Assembly (NCBI GenBank): GCA_022600195.1
Contig: JAHZKX010000026.1
Coordinates: forward strand, 1 to 64,000
Direction of reading: 5' to 3'
Length of the DNA: 64,000 nucleotides
DNA from: Planctomycetota bacterium
Lineage (GTDB): Bacteria; Planctomycetota; Planctomycetia; Planctomycetales; Planctomycetaceae
The notes below the pieces were generated by a model, which did not search any database, was not told the origin of the DNA, and saw only the letters and a list, made by a program, of their open reading frames with translations. This document shows, one piece after another, positions 1 to 10,360 of this stretch. The translations under genes and the position numbers were made by a program. Every line of letters begins with the position of its first letter. Within the stretch, counting starts at the first letter, position 1.

Positions 1-1143
1 ATCTTTTGTGGAAATGGCGTCGAATTTATGATCGTGGCAGCGGGCACAGGAAACTGTCATACCCAGAAATGATTTGGTCATGACATCAATGGCGTTATCA
101 AAGCGGTCTGTTTCATCCTTACGGATATCCACGGGGGAATGCACCCATTCACTCATATACCAGAAGGCCGTCGCCAAAATGGATTCATTGAACTGTTTTT
201 GGGGATGAAGTCGAGGCTGTTTAAGTAAGTCACCTGCGATATGCTCTGTGACGAACTGGTCGTAAGGAAGATCGGCGTTTAAGGCACGGATGACATAGTC
301 TCGATACTGGTAGGCATTCGGTGCATCATTATCAAATTCATGTCCACGTGATTCTGCATAGCGCATCAAATCGAGCCAGTGGCGTGCCCAGCGTTCGCCA
401 AATTGAGGAGAGGCCAGAAGTTGATCGACGACTATCTCAGTGGCGTTTGCAGCATGATCATTTAAGTAAGAGTGGATTTGCTCTGGGGAGGGGGGAATGC
501 CAACTAAGTCAAAATAAAGACGTCGAATGATGGTGTTTTTGTCAGCACGACTGGCGGGTTGCAGTTTTTTTTCTTCCAGTTTTGCAAGAATGAACGAATC
601 CACGGGATGCGCAGACCAGTTTTGATTTTTGAGAGCAGGGGGAGTCACATGTTTTAGTGGTTGCCAGACCCAATGATCGTGCCTGCGTTTTTTTAGATCG
701 AAGGTTTCGGCGTCTTTTGCCTCTGTGGGCGGTTTTTCGTCAGGCCAGGGTAGTCCCATTTCTACCCAGCGTACGAACAGATCGATTTGTTCTTTTTTCA
801 AGCGAGTATCAGGTGGCATCTCAAGCGATTCATATCGCACGGCTTCGAGTAGCAGACTTTCCGCTGGTTTTTTAAGGTCCGCTGCGGGGCCGGTATCTCC
901 CCCCTTCAGAAGCAAAGCGCGCGAGTCCATTCTCAATCCGCCTTCTAAGCGTTTGGACTGACCGCTATGGCATTGATAACAATGCTCGGCGAGTAGGGGA
1001 CGAATCGATTTTTCAAAGAACTCTAACTGTTGTGAAGAAAATCGTGGGGTGGAATCTGTTTTTGATTCTTCAGCAGAATACAGAAAGCTGAGACATCCAG
1101 TAATCAGCAGTAAAACAGAAATATTACAAAGAAGTTGCTTCAT
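1..1143 (-). CDS. PSD1-type cytochrome c / DUF1549-DUF1553 protein, C-terminus outside window
   Basis: The reverse strand is open from an ATG at 1143 to the window edge, giving 381 codons without a stop. The N-terminus has a hydrophobic stretch ending in ITGC (Cys17), which fits a lipobox, although cleavage after YSA is also possible. A first heme motif, CYQCH, lies at residues 55-59 inside a planctomycete cytochrome C domain (GGLRMDSR, EMPPD). The DUF1549-like region follows (WxWQPL, FDLVGIPPSPEQ, RWARHWLDLMRYAES), and a second motif, CARCHDHKFD, starts at residue 366. The missing part would be the DUF1553 domain. Family members are exported, probably redox-active proteins that are very abundant in planctomycetes; their substrates are largely unknown. 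It lies downstream of a DUF1501 gene on the same strand, a pairing seen repeatedly in this phylum, so co-transcription is likely. Confidence 0.9.
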   Translation of the reverse strand, partial: MKQLLCNISVLLLITGCLSFLYSAEESKTDSTPRFSSQQLEFFEKSIRPLLAEHCYQCHSGQSKRLEGGLRMDSRALLLKGGDTGPAADLKKPAESLLLEAVRYESLEMPPDTRLKKEQIDLFVRWVEMGLPWPDEKPPTEAKDAETFDLKKRRHDHWVWQPLKHVTPPALKNQNWSAHPVDSFILAKLEEKKLQPASRADKNTIIRRLYFDLVGIPPSPEQIHSYLNDHAANATEIVVDQLLASPQFGERWARHWLDLMRYAESRGHEFDNDAPNAYQYRDYVIRALNADLPYDQFVTEHIAGDLLKQPRLHPQKQFNESILATAFWYMSEWVHSPVDIRKDETDRFDNAIDVMTKSFLGMTVSCARCHDHKFDAISTKD

Positions 1144-1341
1144 GCTCAGTATTTTCTTTTACAGAGTTCGAGTCGTGATACAGCGGTGTATCGTTCTGAG
1201 AGCGCATCATCCAGAAGCGCATTTTCAAAATGGTGGGAACAATCACAAAGAGATTGCCGTTAACTATTTTAACGCGTTCGGTTGAAGCGATTCAAGTTTT
1301 AATGGGCAAAGCGAGAAAAAGAGCCAAATCAATCACGGGGA

Positions 1342-2706
1342 TTAGATGAGCTCGGGCAGCGGTCTGGCGTGATCTTCGACCAGATATTGAGGTCGTCCGC
1401 TGAAATCTTCAATGGTGGTCTGCTCTGTTTCGATACCCATATTATGATACAGGGTCGAGAAGAGTTCCGGGAATGTCACGGGACGATCGACGGCTTCGCC
1501 TCCAAGTCGGTCTGTTGCGCCGATGACCTGTCCTGTTTTCATGCCCCCACCGAACAAAATGGCAGAGTTGACTCGTGGCCAGTGATCTCGTCCCACCTGT
1601 GCACTGATTTTGGGAGTGCGTCCAAATTCTCCCCAGATGGCAACTGTACAATCCTGATCGAGACCGCGCTGATGCAGATCTTCCAGTAGAGCACTCACAC
1701 ATTGATCAAAGATAGGAAAGTCTTCTGCCTCGCGTTTAAAAATGGTGTTGTACTTTCCGCCATGCCAGTCCCATTTACTGTAATTCAATGTGACGACGCG
1801 TGCGCCGGCTTCGATCAATCTTCTTGCGACAAGCATGCTTTGTGGTACGCGAGGGGCGCCGTTACTGTCAATAAACTTAGTTGGGTCACCCGTACCATAG
1901 CGTTTGACCGTTTCCGGATCCTCTTTGGAAAGGTCCAGTGCTTCCGCCAGTTTTGAAGATGTGAGAACGCCCATTGCCTGTTCGTTGAATGTGTCCAGGC
2001 CCGTCATCATACCCGAGGCATCTGATTCGCGTTTGAAGTTATCGATACTCTGCAGCAGTTTTTTTCGATCTGAAAGTCGTTCAAGCGAGATACCATTGAG
2101 CACCATGTCGTGCCGCGTTGGTCCCATTGGGCGAAAAGGAGACTGCGAGAGACCAAGAAAGCCCGGCCCCGGTTCGTTATAAGGACCATGAGTGCATGGA
2201 TAGCAGAGGCTGATGAACGGAGGCGCGGATTCCACATAGGAGCCCTGAATTTTTGAGACCGTCGAACCGAATTGTGGCCAGCCACCCTGCGGCTTTGGTT
2301 TGCGAGGATTATGGCCGTTAAAACATTGAATGGCATCATGACCGCTTTGCGAGCCCACGATGGAACGTACGAGAACCATTTTATCCATGAGCTGCGCCAT
2401 GCGCGGGAAGGCTTCACAGATTTCAATACCGGGCACGTTGGTAGAGATCGGACGCCAGGGCCCTGCAATTTCTTTGGGTGCCTCTGGTTTGAGATCAATC
2501 ATATCCTGATGCGGTGGCCCACCCACCAGATAAATCATGATCACTGATTTCTGACGCTTTTTGTTCCCTGGTTTTGAATCCGCCTGCAAGATGCGGGGCA
2601 GCGTCAGTCCCGAGAGGCCCAGACTACCAATCTGAAGGAAATTCCGTCGTGACACTCCATCGCAAAACGAGGAGGGCGTATTCCCTTTTCCAAACAGTGT
2701 CAGCAT
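1342..2706 (-). CDS. DUF1501 family Tat-exported protein
   Basis: A 454-residue protein with a twin-arginine signal (SRRNFLQIG, about residues 19-27) followed by a short hydrophobic segment ending near LQAD. The body has the DUF1501 hallmarks: MIYLVGGPPHQDMIDLKP near residue 60, GHDAIQCFNGHNP near 125, LGLSQSPF, and a C-terminal segment IWGEFGRTPKI with GRDHWP. DUF1501 belongs to the alkaline phosphatase/sulfatase-like fold group, but no reaction is established. In planctomycetes it is usually encoded beside DUF1549/DUF1553 cytochromes, as here, where the partner lies 198 bases downstream. The pair may act together in the periplasm; this is inferred from gene context. Length is normal for the family. 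Confidence 0.92.
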   Translation of the reverse strand: MLTLFGKGNTPSSFCDGVSRRNFLQIGSLGLSGLTLPRILQADSKPGNKKRQKSVIMIYLVGGPPHQDMIDLKPEAPKEIAGPWRPISTNVPGIEICEAFPRMAQLMDKMVLVRSIVGSQSGHDAIQCFNGHNPRKPKPQGGWPQFGSTVSKIQGSYVESAPPFISLCYPCTHGPYNEPGPGFLGLSQSPFRPMGPTRHDMVLNGISLERLSDRKKLLQSIDNFKRESDASGMMTGLDTFNEQAMGVLTSSKLAEALDLSKEDPETVKRYGTGDPTKFIDSNGAPRVPQSMLVARRLIEAGARVVTLNYSKWDWHGGKYNTIFKREAEDFPIFDQCVSALLEDLHQRGLDQDCTVAIWGEFGRTPKISAQVGRDHWPRVNSAILFGGGMKTGQVIGATDRLGGEAVDRPVTFPELFSTLYHNMGIETEQTTIEDFSGRPQYLVEDHARPLPELI

Positions 2707-2891
2707 ATTGTGCTCTCTCCTGCTGTAGTCCGAAACTTATTGACGCTTGGATTGTATCAAATACTATTTATGCGTTCCAGAGGGGCTTGTGAAGAATTCG
2801 TGATTCTTCCGTTTCCAGGCTGAACTCAGATTGATCCAAGAGTCTTCAGGCCCCCTTAGAATCAGGTATATTAGCAGGAATAACGTGATGG

Positions 2892-3671
2892 TTACGTGGG
2901 GTTCGATTTCGCCCGTTCACGTAATTCTGGCAGGACTGCACGAACTCCATTCGCTCCGATACTAACAATGGAGCCGATATTAACGAATCGATACCCATCA
3001 TCAATCGCCTGTCGACAGCGGTCCAGATCTCCAAATGTAATGCCCGCGGGTTTATTGGCGGTGGCCACACGTTTGGGGAAATCGGCCAATAGTTTGACAA
3101 CTTCTGGATGTTGTATTTGTCCAATGACGCCTAGAGAAGCCGAAAGGTCCATTGGCCCGGCAAAGAGGACATCAATGCCATCAACGGCAGCAATTTCCTC
3201 GATATTTTCGATGCCTTCCGGCGATTCGATTTGCGCAATAATTGCTGTTTCCTCATTTGCATGAGGGAGATAATCATCAAAGGAAAAGTCCATGAACATC
3301 GTCCAGTCGGGCGAGACACCTCTGGTTCCTTCGGGAGGATACTTGGCATATTGTACGGCGAGTTTTGCTTCTTCTGCATTATTGATCTGGGGAACCATGA
3401 TGGTGTTGGCTCCGATATCTAATGCTTTTTTGAAGAAAATCGGGTCGAGACCAGGAACACGAATCATGGGCATGCAGTTTTTTCGGCGGGCGATCTCGGG
3501 GATATGTTTGACTTCATTGACCCCGTAAGGACGATGTTCCAGATCGATCCACAAAAAATCGATTCCTGTATCCACCGAGAGTTTTGCAATAATTTCTGAG
3601 GCATCAGGCATGGCAAGGCCCAAAGCCACTTCTCCCTGAGCAAGCAGTGTTTTGATTTTATTTACGAACAT
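2892..3671 (-). CDS. HpcH/HpaI aldolase/citrate lyase family protein
   Basis: About 259 residues starting at ATG 3671 (MFVNKIKT). The frame stays open to 3821, but that extension would run through the terminator of the neighbouring gene, and the shorter form matches the usual 250-270 residues. The fold is a TIM barrel of class II pyruvate aldolases. Visible motifs are WIDLEHRPYG, MIRVPGLDP, GANTIMVPQI, the metal-ligand region AQIESPEGIENI, and GPMDLSASLG with Asp. Relatives cleave 4-hydroxy-2-oxo-heptanedioate or 2-keto-3-deoxy sugar acids to pyruvate plus an aldehyde; the substrate here cannot be read from the sequence. No pathway partner is adjacent. Cytoplasmic. Confidence 0.9.
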   Translation of the reverse strand: MFVNKIKTLLAQGEVALGLAMPDASEIIAKLSVDTGIDFLWIDLEHRPYGVNEVKHIPEIARRKNCMPMIRVPGLDPIFFKKALDIGANTIMVPQINNAEEAKLAVQYAKYPPEGTRGVSPDWTMFMDFSFDDYLPHANEETAIIAQIESPEGIENIEEIAAVDGIDVLFAGPMDLSASLGVIGQIQHPEVVKLLADFPKRVATANKPAGITFGDLDRCRQAIDDGYRFVNIGSIVSIGANGVRAVLPELRERAKSNPT

Positions 3672-3750
3672 GTCAGGGTCCAGCAATAAATGTGTATGGT
3701 TTTTGGGATGGAATTTCAGACAAAAAGAGCAAGACTTATGATAGGCTGAT

Positions 3751-3786
3751 AAAAACAAACGGCATACCCTGAGAGAGTATGCCGTT
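3751..3786 (-). terminator. Intrinsic terminator of the 3828-4787 gene
   Basis: A perfect 10-bp inverted repeat (arms 3758-3767 and 3777-3786, nine-base loop) is followed on the minus strand by TTTGTTTTT. It lies 42 bases past the stop of the upstream secreted-protein gene and before the aldolase start. It therefore separates the two transcription units and argues against the longer aldolase start. Confidence 0.85.
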
Positions 3787-3827
3787 GAGGATTTCTGATT
3801 ATTATCAGGATTCAGTAGCACGTCGGA

Positions 3828-4787
3828 CTATTGACTGATGTAGTAGATCGCCGGGTCATCAATGATCCATTCGGTTGACCATGTTCTGCCATCGTCCTGA
3901 TTACAGACATTGAAGAACGCGGTATGGAAGGATTGAATCCGAGTTCCATAAGGAGCATGGGAAGCAAATCGGTCTGCGTGGGTCAAAGGATCAACGCCCG
4001 GGCTGGCATAGTAGTGAGTACGACCGTCGGGAGTAAACGACATACCCAGTGTCCACCACCCAGTCTGCTTGATTTCGGGGCCGATAAAATCCTGTCCGGT
4101 ACTGTCAGCCCGTACGACAAACATAGCGGAATCTTCACTGTTGGGAGAATCTGTTTTGCTGTTGAACTGAATGAACATTCCCAGGTAGATGGTTTCAATT
4201 CTGGTGGTCGGGCCGCGAGAAAAGAATCTTCTGCGTGAAGGTTTTTTCGATTTCATTGGCGCTTTCACAGCAGCACGAAAGCCAAAGGAAGTTCCTGTTT
4301 TGTCTTCCCATTCTTCAAAAGGGGGAATGTAGACGCGTGTAACGACGCTGGGAGAATAAGCTACTGAGATCATTGAGCCCTGCATAATCAGGTCGTCCTG
4401 ATTGGTTCCTCGGCTGCCTTGTCCTGGAACTCCCGTATGCAGTGATTTCATCATCAAAGCACCTTTACTGCCAGGAAGTCCTCCTGCAGGTGTTGGCACC
4501 CGCTGGATCATATCGGGTTGCCCTCGCTTGGCACTTTCGGTCCAGATGTTATTAGTAGATTGTCCCAAAGGATAACGGGTCTGTTTATCAACATTGGTAC
4601 TGCTTTTGGGAAGATTCGTAATAAATTCCCAGCTCTCATCTTCAAAATCATCCCACGCACCTTCAACACGCGTTCCTGTGCCTGGGAGAACCTGTGCACT
4701 TAAATCGGCACCTGCCATCAGAAATGAAGTACCCGCTAAAAAAGCCATAAAATGTCTGGAGAAAAAATGATTCCATTTGAGAAGCAT
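3828..4787 (-). CDS. Secreted hypothetical protein
   Basis: About 319 residues from ATG 4787, preceded by GGGAACAGAAAACC; a longer frame reaches 4856 but lacks a convincing start. The N-terminus is a Sec signal (FMAFLAGTSFLMAGADLSAQ) with likely cleavage after LSA. The mature part begins with a region rich in Asp, Glu and Trp (GAWDDFEDESWEF) and has a basic linker (KSKKPSRRRFFSRG) near the middle. Beta-strand-like segments follow (IETIYLGMFIQFNS, GWWTLGMSFTPDGRTHYYAS), ending in EWIIDDPAIYYISQ. The pattern recalls a concanavalin-like jelly-roll in which a signal domain is measured against a sample, but I recognise no named family. It is transcribed alone and ends at a strong terminator. Function unknown. 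Confidence 0.75.
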   Translation of the reverse strand: MLLKWNHFFSRHFMAFLAGTSFLMAGADLSAQVLPGTGTRVEGAWDDFEDESWEFITNLPKSSTNVDKQTRYPLGQSTNNIWTESAKRGQPDMIQRVPTPAGGLPGSKGALMMKSLHTGVPGQGSRGTNQDDLIMQGSMISVAYSPSVVTRVYIPPFEEWEDKTGTSFGFRAAVKAPMKSKKPSRRRFFSRGPTTRIETIYLGMFIQFNSKTDSPNSEDSAMFVVRADSTGQDFIGPEIKQTGWWTLGMSFTPDGRTHYYASPGVDPLTHADRFASHAPYGTRIQSFHTAFFNVCNQDDGRTWSTEWIIDDPAIYYISQ

Positions 4788-5316
4788 GGTTTTCTGTTCC
4801 CGGCAATAATGATGAAAGAAGAGAGAAATTTGGTATTCTGGCGATTGGGGTATCACTCACAGTGGAGAATTGAACAGACCCGTCCCTGCTGTGTGCAATG
4901 ATTCCGCAATTGTCGTATTACTGGAATTATCGGATAGATCGGCAGGAATGGTTCAAATTATCTTGATGGGTTTGATTTAATGTAAGCTCTTAACAGGTCG
5001 GTGTTTTCTGTCCCGATTTACCTCTAAAAGTAAAAAGGGCGGCTCCGAATATTGGTCTTGGAAAGCATACATTCGCTGTATCTTTTGTATTTTGACTGTT
5101 CCGTATAGATTCCGGCTTTCCTTGTTGAATTCGTTGTGCAGAATTGGATTTCGAAAATAGACTCGCTAAGATAGCGGCTTGCTTTTCAACCTGAAGAGTT
5201 TCTTTCAGAGTTGTTTCATTAAAAACGTGTTAAATTCAATCGCAAATCCATTCATGAGAGGCCTTGGCGCGAGCCTCCGATGATCTTTTCGATTACATCA
5301 AGATTTCGAGAACGTA
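4788..5316. other. 529-bp intergenic region between divergent genes
   Basis: AT-rich sequence separating the minus-strand secreted-protein gene from guaA. It must hold both promoters. I see no tRNA cloverleaf, no long hairpin and no open frame with family features. The guaA start is preceded only by a weak GAG-containing ribosome binding site. No purine-riboswitch-like three-way junction could be recognised by eye. Confidence 0.5.
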
Positions 5317-6915
5317 ATGACAGATCCCCATCTCTCTGAGCAGGATGCTCTTTCTCAGAGTTTATTGAATACCCAGCAGGAAGAACTTATTCTGGTCCTG
5401 GATTTCGGGTCTCAAACATCGCAACTGATTACGAGACGTGTCCGAGAGCAGAATGTTTTCAGTCAACTGGCGCGGCCCACTTTGACGGCAGAACGAATCA
5501 AGGAACTCAATCCGAAAGGGATTATTCTTTCTGGTGGTCCTGCGAGTGTCTATGGTAAAGATTCGCCTCAGCCTGATCCGGAAATTTTTAACCTGGGGAT
5601 TCCGATCCTGGGAATCTGTTACGGAATGGGACTGGTTTGTGCTTCGCAGGGCTGCGATGTGACAGGGGGTGAATCACGGGAATTTGGTAGAACTCCCTGT
5701 ACCGTGAGTGATCATTCCAGTCTGTTCTCGGGAGTTCCCACGAATTTGATTGCCTGGATGAGTCATGGCGATCAGGTCGAAAATCTGAGCGAACACTTTA
5801 CCTCTCTGGCATCCACCGAAACCTGTCAGTTTGCTGCTGTCAAACATCATACGAAGCCTCTGTTTGGTCTTCAGTTCCATCCGGAAGTCACGCATACCGA
5901 ATTTGGTGGTATGTTGCTGTCCAATTTTGTGCATATGGTCTGTGGATGTGAGGGAACCTGGAAAATCTCGAATTTGATTGAGCAGGAAGTAGCATCAATC
6001 CGAGAACGTGTTGGTGATAAGCAAGTGATTTGTGGGTTATCGGGGGGAGTCGATTCTTCCGTGGTCGCCGCCTTGCTCTATCAGGCCATCGGTTCACAGC
6101 TGTCATGCATTTTTGTTGACAATGGTTTGCTGAGAAAAGGGGAAGCGGATGAAGTTTCCTGTCGGTTCGGCGAACACTTTAAAACGGATCTGCATGTTGT
6201 GAATGCGCGTCAGCTGTTTTTATCAGAGCTGAAGGGGGTCACAGATCCGCAGAAAAAGCGGAAAATTATTGGCCGTCTGTTTATTGAAGTGTTTCAGAAA
6301 GAGGCCGAGTCGATTGAGAATGCGAAATTTCTCGCACAGGGAACTCTGTACCCTGATGTGATTGAATCGGGAGCCAATCCCGACGGTCCGGCTGCGACCA
6401 TCAAGTCGCACCACAATGTGGGAGGCCTGCCCGAAAAACTGGGCTTTGAACTGATTGAACCTCTCCGTGAACTGTTTAAAGATGAAGTACGTGAAATGGG
6501 TCATGAATTAGGCCTGCCTGACGAATTGATTTATCGGCATCCTTTTCCCGGGCCGGGTCTTGCCGTTCGTTGTCTGGGCGAAGTGACTGAAGAGCGTCTG
6601 GATGTGCTTCGAGAAGCAGATCTGATTGTGATTGAAGAATTACATAAGGCAAATCTGTATCGAAAAACGAATCAGGCTTTTGCGGTTCTGCTTCCGATTC
6701 AATCGGTGGGAGTGATGGGCGATGGTCGAACTTATGAAGATGTGGCAGCGATTCGTGCTGTCGAAACAGACGATTTTATGACCGCCAACTGGTCGCCTTT
6801 GCCCCACGAAGTTCTCGAACGTATGTCGACCCGGATTACGAACAATGTCAGGGGCATCAATCGCGTGGTCTATGATATCAGCTCGAAACCGCCCAGTACC
6901 ATTGAATGGGAATAA
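5317..6915 (+). CDS. guaA: GMP synthase (glutamine-hydrolysing)
   Basis: This 532-residue cytoplasmic enzyme converts XMP, ATP and glutamine to GMP in the last step of guanine nucleotide synthesis. Domain order is class I glutamine amidotransferase (about residues 24-220), ATP pyrophosphatase (about 225-405) and the GMP synthase C-terminal dimerisation domain. The amidotransferase nucleophile Cys101 lies in GICYGMG, and the His188/Glu190 pair lies in FHPEV. The pyrophosphatase P-loop is SGGVDSS at 242-248. [12 protein letters not shown] and the C-terminal STIEWE are the expected signatures. It is slightly longer than usual at the N-terminus, where about 20 polar residues precede the domain. 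Transcribed alone, with an inverted repeat just after the stop. Confidence 0.98.
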   Translation: MTDPHLSEQDALSQSLLNTQQEELILVLDFGSQTSQLITRRVREQNVFSQLARPTLTAERIKELNPKGIILSGGPASVYGKDSPQPDPEIFNLGIPILGICYGMGLVCASQGCDVTGGESREFGRTPCTVSDHSSLFSGVPTNLIAWMSHGDQVENLSEHFTSLASTETCQFAAVKHHTKPLFGLQFHPEVTHTEFGGMLLSNFVHMVCGCEGTWKISNLIEQEVASIRERVGDKQVICGLSGGVDSSVVAALLYQAIGSQLSCIFVDNGLLRKGEADEVSCRFGEHFKTDLHVVNARQLFLSELKGVTDPQKKRKIIGRLFIEVFQKEAESIENAKFLAQGTLYPDVIESGANPDGPAATIKSHHNVGGLPEKLGFELIEPLRELFKDEVREMGHELGLPDELIYRHPFPGPGLAVRCLGEVTEERLDVLREADLIVIEELHKANLYRKTNQAFAVLLPIQSVGVMGDGRTYEDVAAIRAVETDDFMTANWSPLPHEVLERMSTRITNNVRGINRVVYDISSKPPSTIEWE

Positions 6916-6929
6916 GTTCCCTTCCAGAC

Positions 6930-6962
6930 CGTTTTTCTCCCAAGAAGTGGAAGAGAAAAACG
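6930..6962 (+). terminator. Possible guaA terminator hairpin
   Basis: A perfect 10-bp inverted repeat (6930-6939 and 6953-6962, 13-base loop) starts 15 bases after the guaA stop. The left arm is T-rich, but no T-run follows on the plus strand, so it may be a weak terminator or an RNA-stabilising hairpin. Confidence 0.45.
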
Positions 6963-7213
6963 TAGTCAGCAGTAGTAGAAATAATACGCTTCTGGTTTTA
7001 GAGAGAACTGGGCTTGATTTTCGAAGTGATCCGGCTATGTTAGATTGTATTCGTTAAGATTCTTTACAATTTAAAGTTCCACAGAAGTCAGAACGATGCA
7101 AAATTGCATATATCCTGATGTGTCATTGTGATTTTGCAGACTTCGTGTGTTTCTTCCCACCTTTGTATTCCACACACATTGATTGCATTTCTTGATTGAG
7201 AAAGTCGAAGAAC

Positions 7214-10200
7214 ATGATTTCGGTTTCGAAAAGAAAAGTTATTTGCCTGGCGGCGATTTGTTTATCTGTCCTGATATTGGCAGGTGGTAGTTATTTTTCT
7301 TCAGCCACAGCTCAAAAACCTCTGGCTGACGAGGGCGACTTGTCAAAGCGGTTGAAACGAGTTCCCGCGACACCTCCCGAGGACTCATTAAAGGGATTTC
7401 GATTAGAGCATGGTTTTGGATTGGAACTGGTGGCAGCTGAGCCGACTGTGATGGATCCTGTTGACGCCTGTTTCGATGAAAACGGGCAAATGTATGTTGC
7501 TGAAATGCGAGGTTATCCTTATCTCCCGGAACAGCGTCCGGATTATATTCCTGGTCCCGTTCGAAAGAATGCCGGTGTGATTCGCTTATTGCAGGATACC
7601 AACGGTGATGGGAGCATGGATCAAAGTTTTGTCTTTGCAGACACGATTACCTGGCCGACTTCGGTTTGTTGTTATGATGGCGGGGTCTATGTGATTGCAC
7701 CTCCGAATATTTATTATTTCAAAGATACCGACGGCGATCACAAGGCTGATATTCGTGAGACAGTTTTTACCGGACTTCCCACAAAGAATGTGCAAGGCCT
7801 GGCTAATAACTTGAAATGGAGTCTGGATAACCATATCTATTTCGCAGGCGGGACGAATGGCGGTTCCATTTTAAAAGATGGAAAAGTAGTCATTCCTTCA
7901 GGACGCCGAGATTTGAAGTTGAATCCGAAGACAAGAGAGCTGGAAGCGATTTCCGGAGGCTCTCAGTTTGGACATTCGATGGATGATTGGGGAAATCGCT
8001 TTGTTTGTAGCAACAGTAACCATATTCAGCATGTTGTGTATCCGAGCCGCTATATCAAGCGAAATGCTTATCTGGCTGTACCGGGTGTGTTAAGGACAGC
8101 TGCACGCAGAGGAGCCGCTGCTCCTGTATTCAGACGTAGTCCGCCAGAACCCTATCGAGTGATCAGGACTGCACGACGCGTCGCAGACCCTGCTTTCCGC
8201 AAGCGGCTTTCACCCACAGAACAGGTGGCAACGGGTTTCTTTACCTCCGCGACAGGGGTGACCATTTATCGTGGCGGTGCTTATCCCCTTGAGTTTCAGG
8301 GTAATGCCATTATCGGCGATGTAGGCGGTAATTTGATTCATCGGAAAACGATGGAACAAAAGGGAGCCACCCACGTTGCCACGCGCGCAGATGAGAATAC
8401 GGAGTTCATCACTTCCAAGGATAACTGGTTTCGTCCCGTCAATTTTGTCAATGCACCCGATGGCACGCTCTGGGTTTTAGATATGTATCGTGAAACGATC
8501 GAACACCCTTTTTCGATTCCCGAAGATATCAAACGTCATCTCGATCTGGAAAGTGGTTATGATCGGGGACGCATTTATCGTCTGGTTCACCCGCAAGGGA
8601 CTAAGTTCAAAGTATTGAAATTAGGAAAAATGCCCATTGATCGACTGGTTTTGCAGTTGGAATCTCCTAATAGCTGGAATCGGGAAACCGCCCAGCGTTT
8701 GATTTGGGAACGACAGGACAAGTCGGCTATGGAGCCTCTTGTCAACCTGTTACAAACTTCAAAACAACCACTGGGGCGCCTGCATGCATTATGGGCGTTG
8801 GATGGATTGAATGCGTTAAATGCGGAACTGTTATTGAAGGCATTAAAAGATCGTGAACCTGGAGTCAGAGAGCATGCGATTCGTCTTTCTGAAAAATACT
8901 CACAGAAGAATCCCGAGTTGTCTCAGGCCGTGCTGAAACTGACGGCAGACCCGGATTATCGTGTTCAACTGCAGTTAGCCTTTTCACTGGGTGAGTTTGA
9001 AAAGGATGCGGCAATTGCAGGTTTGACAAAACTAGTGGATTCCAGGAATTTTGACCGGGATCTGCAGGTGGCTGTCTTGACTTCTTCCGCAGATATCGCG
9101 GGACCACTGGCTGTGAATTTTCTTCGGGAATCGAAGGGAAAACTTTCCGGAAGCAAGCGTAGTCTGGTGATTGAATTATTACGAATTGCGGGCGCGAAAA
9201 AGGACACGAACGATTCCATCGCCGTTCTGGGTTATGTTTCCGATGATTCGATTTCTCTGGTGCAGAAACAGTTGGTGCTCGGTGCATTGGGCGAAGGCCT
9301 GGGGCGTCGAGGAGCTTCACTGGGCACTTTGCTCAATGACAGCAAGCTTGATTCCAAAATGAAACAACGTTTTGATAAAACCATTGCCGATGCAGTTCAA
9401 ATCGTTGAGGATGAAGACAAGTCTCTTGCTGAGCGAGTTGCCGCCATACGCTTATTGGGCTTTATGGATTATGGTGTTGCCGGTGATGTACTGGCGGAAG
9501 TATTAAACCCGCGTTCTGCACCTGAAATTCAATTGGCGGCTGTCGAGGCTTTGTCACGCATGGGTCACAAAGATGTGAGTTCCGCCCTGTTGACCAACTG
9601 GTCAGGATTCAGTCCGGCTGTTCGAACCGATGTGATCGATGCCCTGCTGGGATCATCGGGGCGTATTGACAGTTTGTTGAATGCTATAAAGCAGAAGAAA
9701 GTCAAACTCAATGAGATCGCGCGTGACAAAAAAGACTTGTTGACGAATCACCCGAATCATGCGATCCGTAAACGTGCACGCAAAGTATTGGGGAATGAAG
9801 TCAATAAAGACCGAGCTAAAATTGTGCTGGCTTATCAGGCGTCTCTGGAATTGAAGGGGGAGATTGAGCGGGGCAAAAAAATCTATATGAAGAATTGCTC
9901 TGGTTGTCATAAAATTGGTAACCAGGGACATAATGTAGGTCCTGATCTGGCGACAACCAAGAATAAATCTAACAGTGATTTATTGATAGCGATTCTGGAT
10001 CCCAGTCGTGAGGCACAGGCCAATTACAACACTTATACGGTGGTCACTGATCAAGGTAAGCTATTTACCGGTATTATTGCTGCTGAAACGGCGACGAGTT
10101 ACACGATTCGCAGAGCAGAAGGAAAGCAGGATGTCATACTGCGAAATAATATAGATACGCTGCTCTCCAATGGTGTCTCATTGATGCCGAATGGCCTGGA

Positions 10201-10276
10201 AAAAGAGGTAAATCCACAACAGATGGCCGACTTACTGGCATTTATCAAAACGCTGGAAGCGCCACCGAAAAAGTAA
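7214..10276 (+). CDS. PVC-type heme-binding protein with beta-propeller, HEAT repeats and cytochrome c domain
   Basis: About 1020 residues from ATG 7214, chosen over TTG 7196 because GAGAAAG lies at a suitable distance upstream. A signal peptide ([19 protein letters not shown]) leads to the planctomycete membrane-bound dehydrogenase-like propeller, about residues 50-420, with [27 protein letters not shown] and two EF-hand-like Asp loops ([18 protein letters not shown]). A long HEAT-like helical region follows (about 460-850). The C-terminal cytochrome domain has CSGCH at 895-899 and GPDLATT, then [12 protein letters not shown] and the [24 protein letters not shown] ending typical of this family. 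Such proteins are thought to be periplasmic sugar or alcohol oxidoreductases, without proven substrates. Monocistronic by position. Confidence 0.93.
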   Translation: MISVSKRKVICLAAICLSVLILAGGSYFSSATAQKPLADEGDLSKRLKRVPATPPEDSLKGFRLEHGFGLELVAAEPTVMDPVDACFDENGQMYVAEMRGYPYLPEQRPDYIPGPVRKNAGVIRLLQDTNGDGSMDQSFVFADTITWPTSVCCYDGGVYVIAPPNIYYFKDTDGDHKADIRETVFTGLPTKNVQGLANNLKWSLDNHIYFAGGTNGGSILKDGKVVIPSGRRDLKLNPKTRELEAISGGSQFGHSMDDWGNRFVCSNSNHIQHVVYPSRYIKRNAYLAVPGVLRTAARRGAAAPVFRRSPPEPYRVIRTARRVADPAFRKRLSPTEQVATGFFTSATGVTIYRGGAYPLEFQGNAIIGDVGGNLIHRKTMEQKGATHVATRADENTEFITSKDNWFRPVNFVNAPDGTLWVLDMYRETIEHPFSIPEDIKRHLDLESGYDRGRIYRLVHPQGTKFKVLKLGKMPIDRLVLQLESPNSWNRETAQRLIWERQDKSAMEPLVNLLQTSKQPLGRLHALWALDGLNALNAELLLKALKDREPGVREHAIRLSEKYSQKNPELSQAVLKLTADPDYRVQLQLAFSLGEFEKDAAIAGLTKLVDSRNFDRDLQVAVLTSSADIAGPLAVNFLRESKGKLSGSKRSLVIELLRIAGAKKDTNDSIAVLGYVSDDSISLVQKQLVLGALGEGLGRRGASLGTLLNDSKLDSKMKQRFDKTIADAVQIVEDEDKSLAERVAAIRLLGFMDYGVAGDVLAEVLNPRSAPEIQLAAVEALSRMGHKDVSSALLTNWSGFSPAVRTDVIDALLGSSGRIDSLLNAIKQKKVKLNEIARDKKDLLTNHPNHAIRKRARKVLGNEVNKDRAKIVLAYQASLELKGEIERGKKIYMKNCSGCHKIGNQGHNVGPDLATTKNKSNSDLLIAILDPSREAQANYNTYTVVTDQGKLFTGIIAAETATSYTIRRAEGKQDVILRNNIDTLLSNGVSLMPNGLEKEVNPQQMADLLAFIKTLEAPPKK

Positions 10277-10295
10277 TCGTTTCAGTGACGACAAT

Positions 10296-10334
10296 AAAAA
10301 AACAGCCCTGCCAAAATCATCTGGCAGGGCTGTT
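10296..10334 (-). terminator. Shared terminator between convergent genes
   Basis: A perfect 13-bp inverted repeat (10301-10313 and 10322-10334, eight-base loop) lies between the convergent cytochrome and outer-membrane genes. On the minus strand it is followed by a run of T, making a good intrinsic terminator for the 10361-11575 gene. On the plus strand the T-run is short, so termination there would be weaker. Confidence 0.85.
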
Positions 10335-10360
10335 TGATATACGTGTTGTGCAGGGGAGGT

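Noticed and set aside
2791-2809. 7-bp inverted repeat GAAGAAT/ATTCTTC after the aldolase gene
   Set aside because: About 80 bases past the stop and with no T-run on the minus strand; too weak to call a terminator.
3672-3821. N-terminal extension of the HpcH/HpaI aldolase
   Set aside because: It would translate through the terminator hairpin of the upstream gene and adds no family sequence.
4788-5316. Possible RNA gene or riboswitch upstream of guaA
   Set aside because: I found no cloverleaf, no conserved purine-riboswitch loops and no strong stems.
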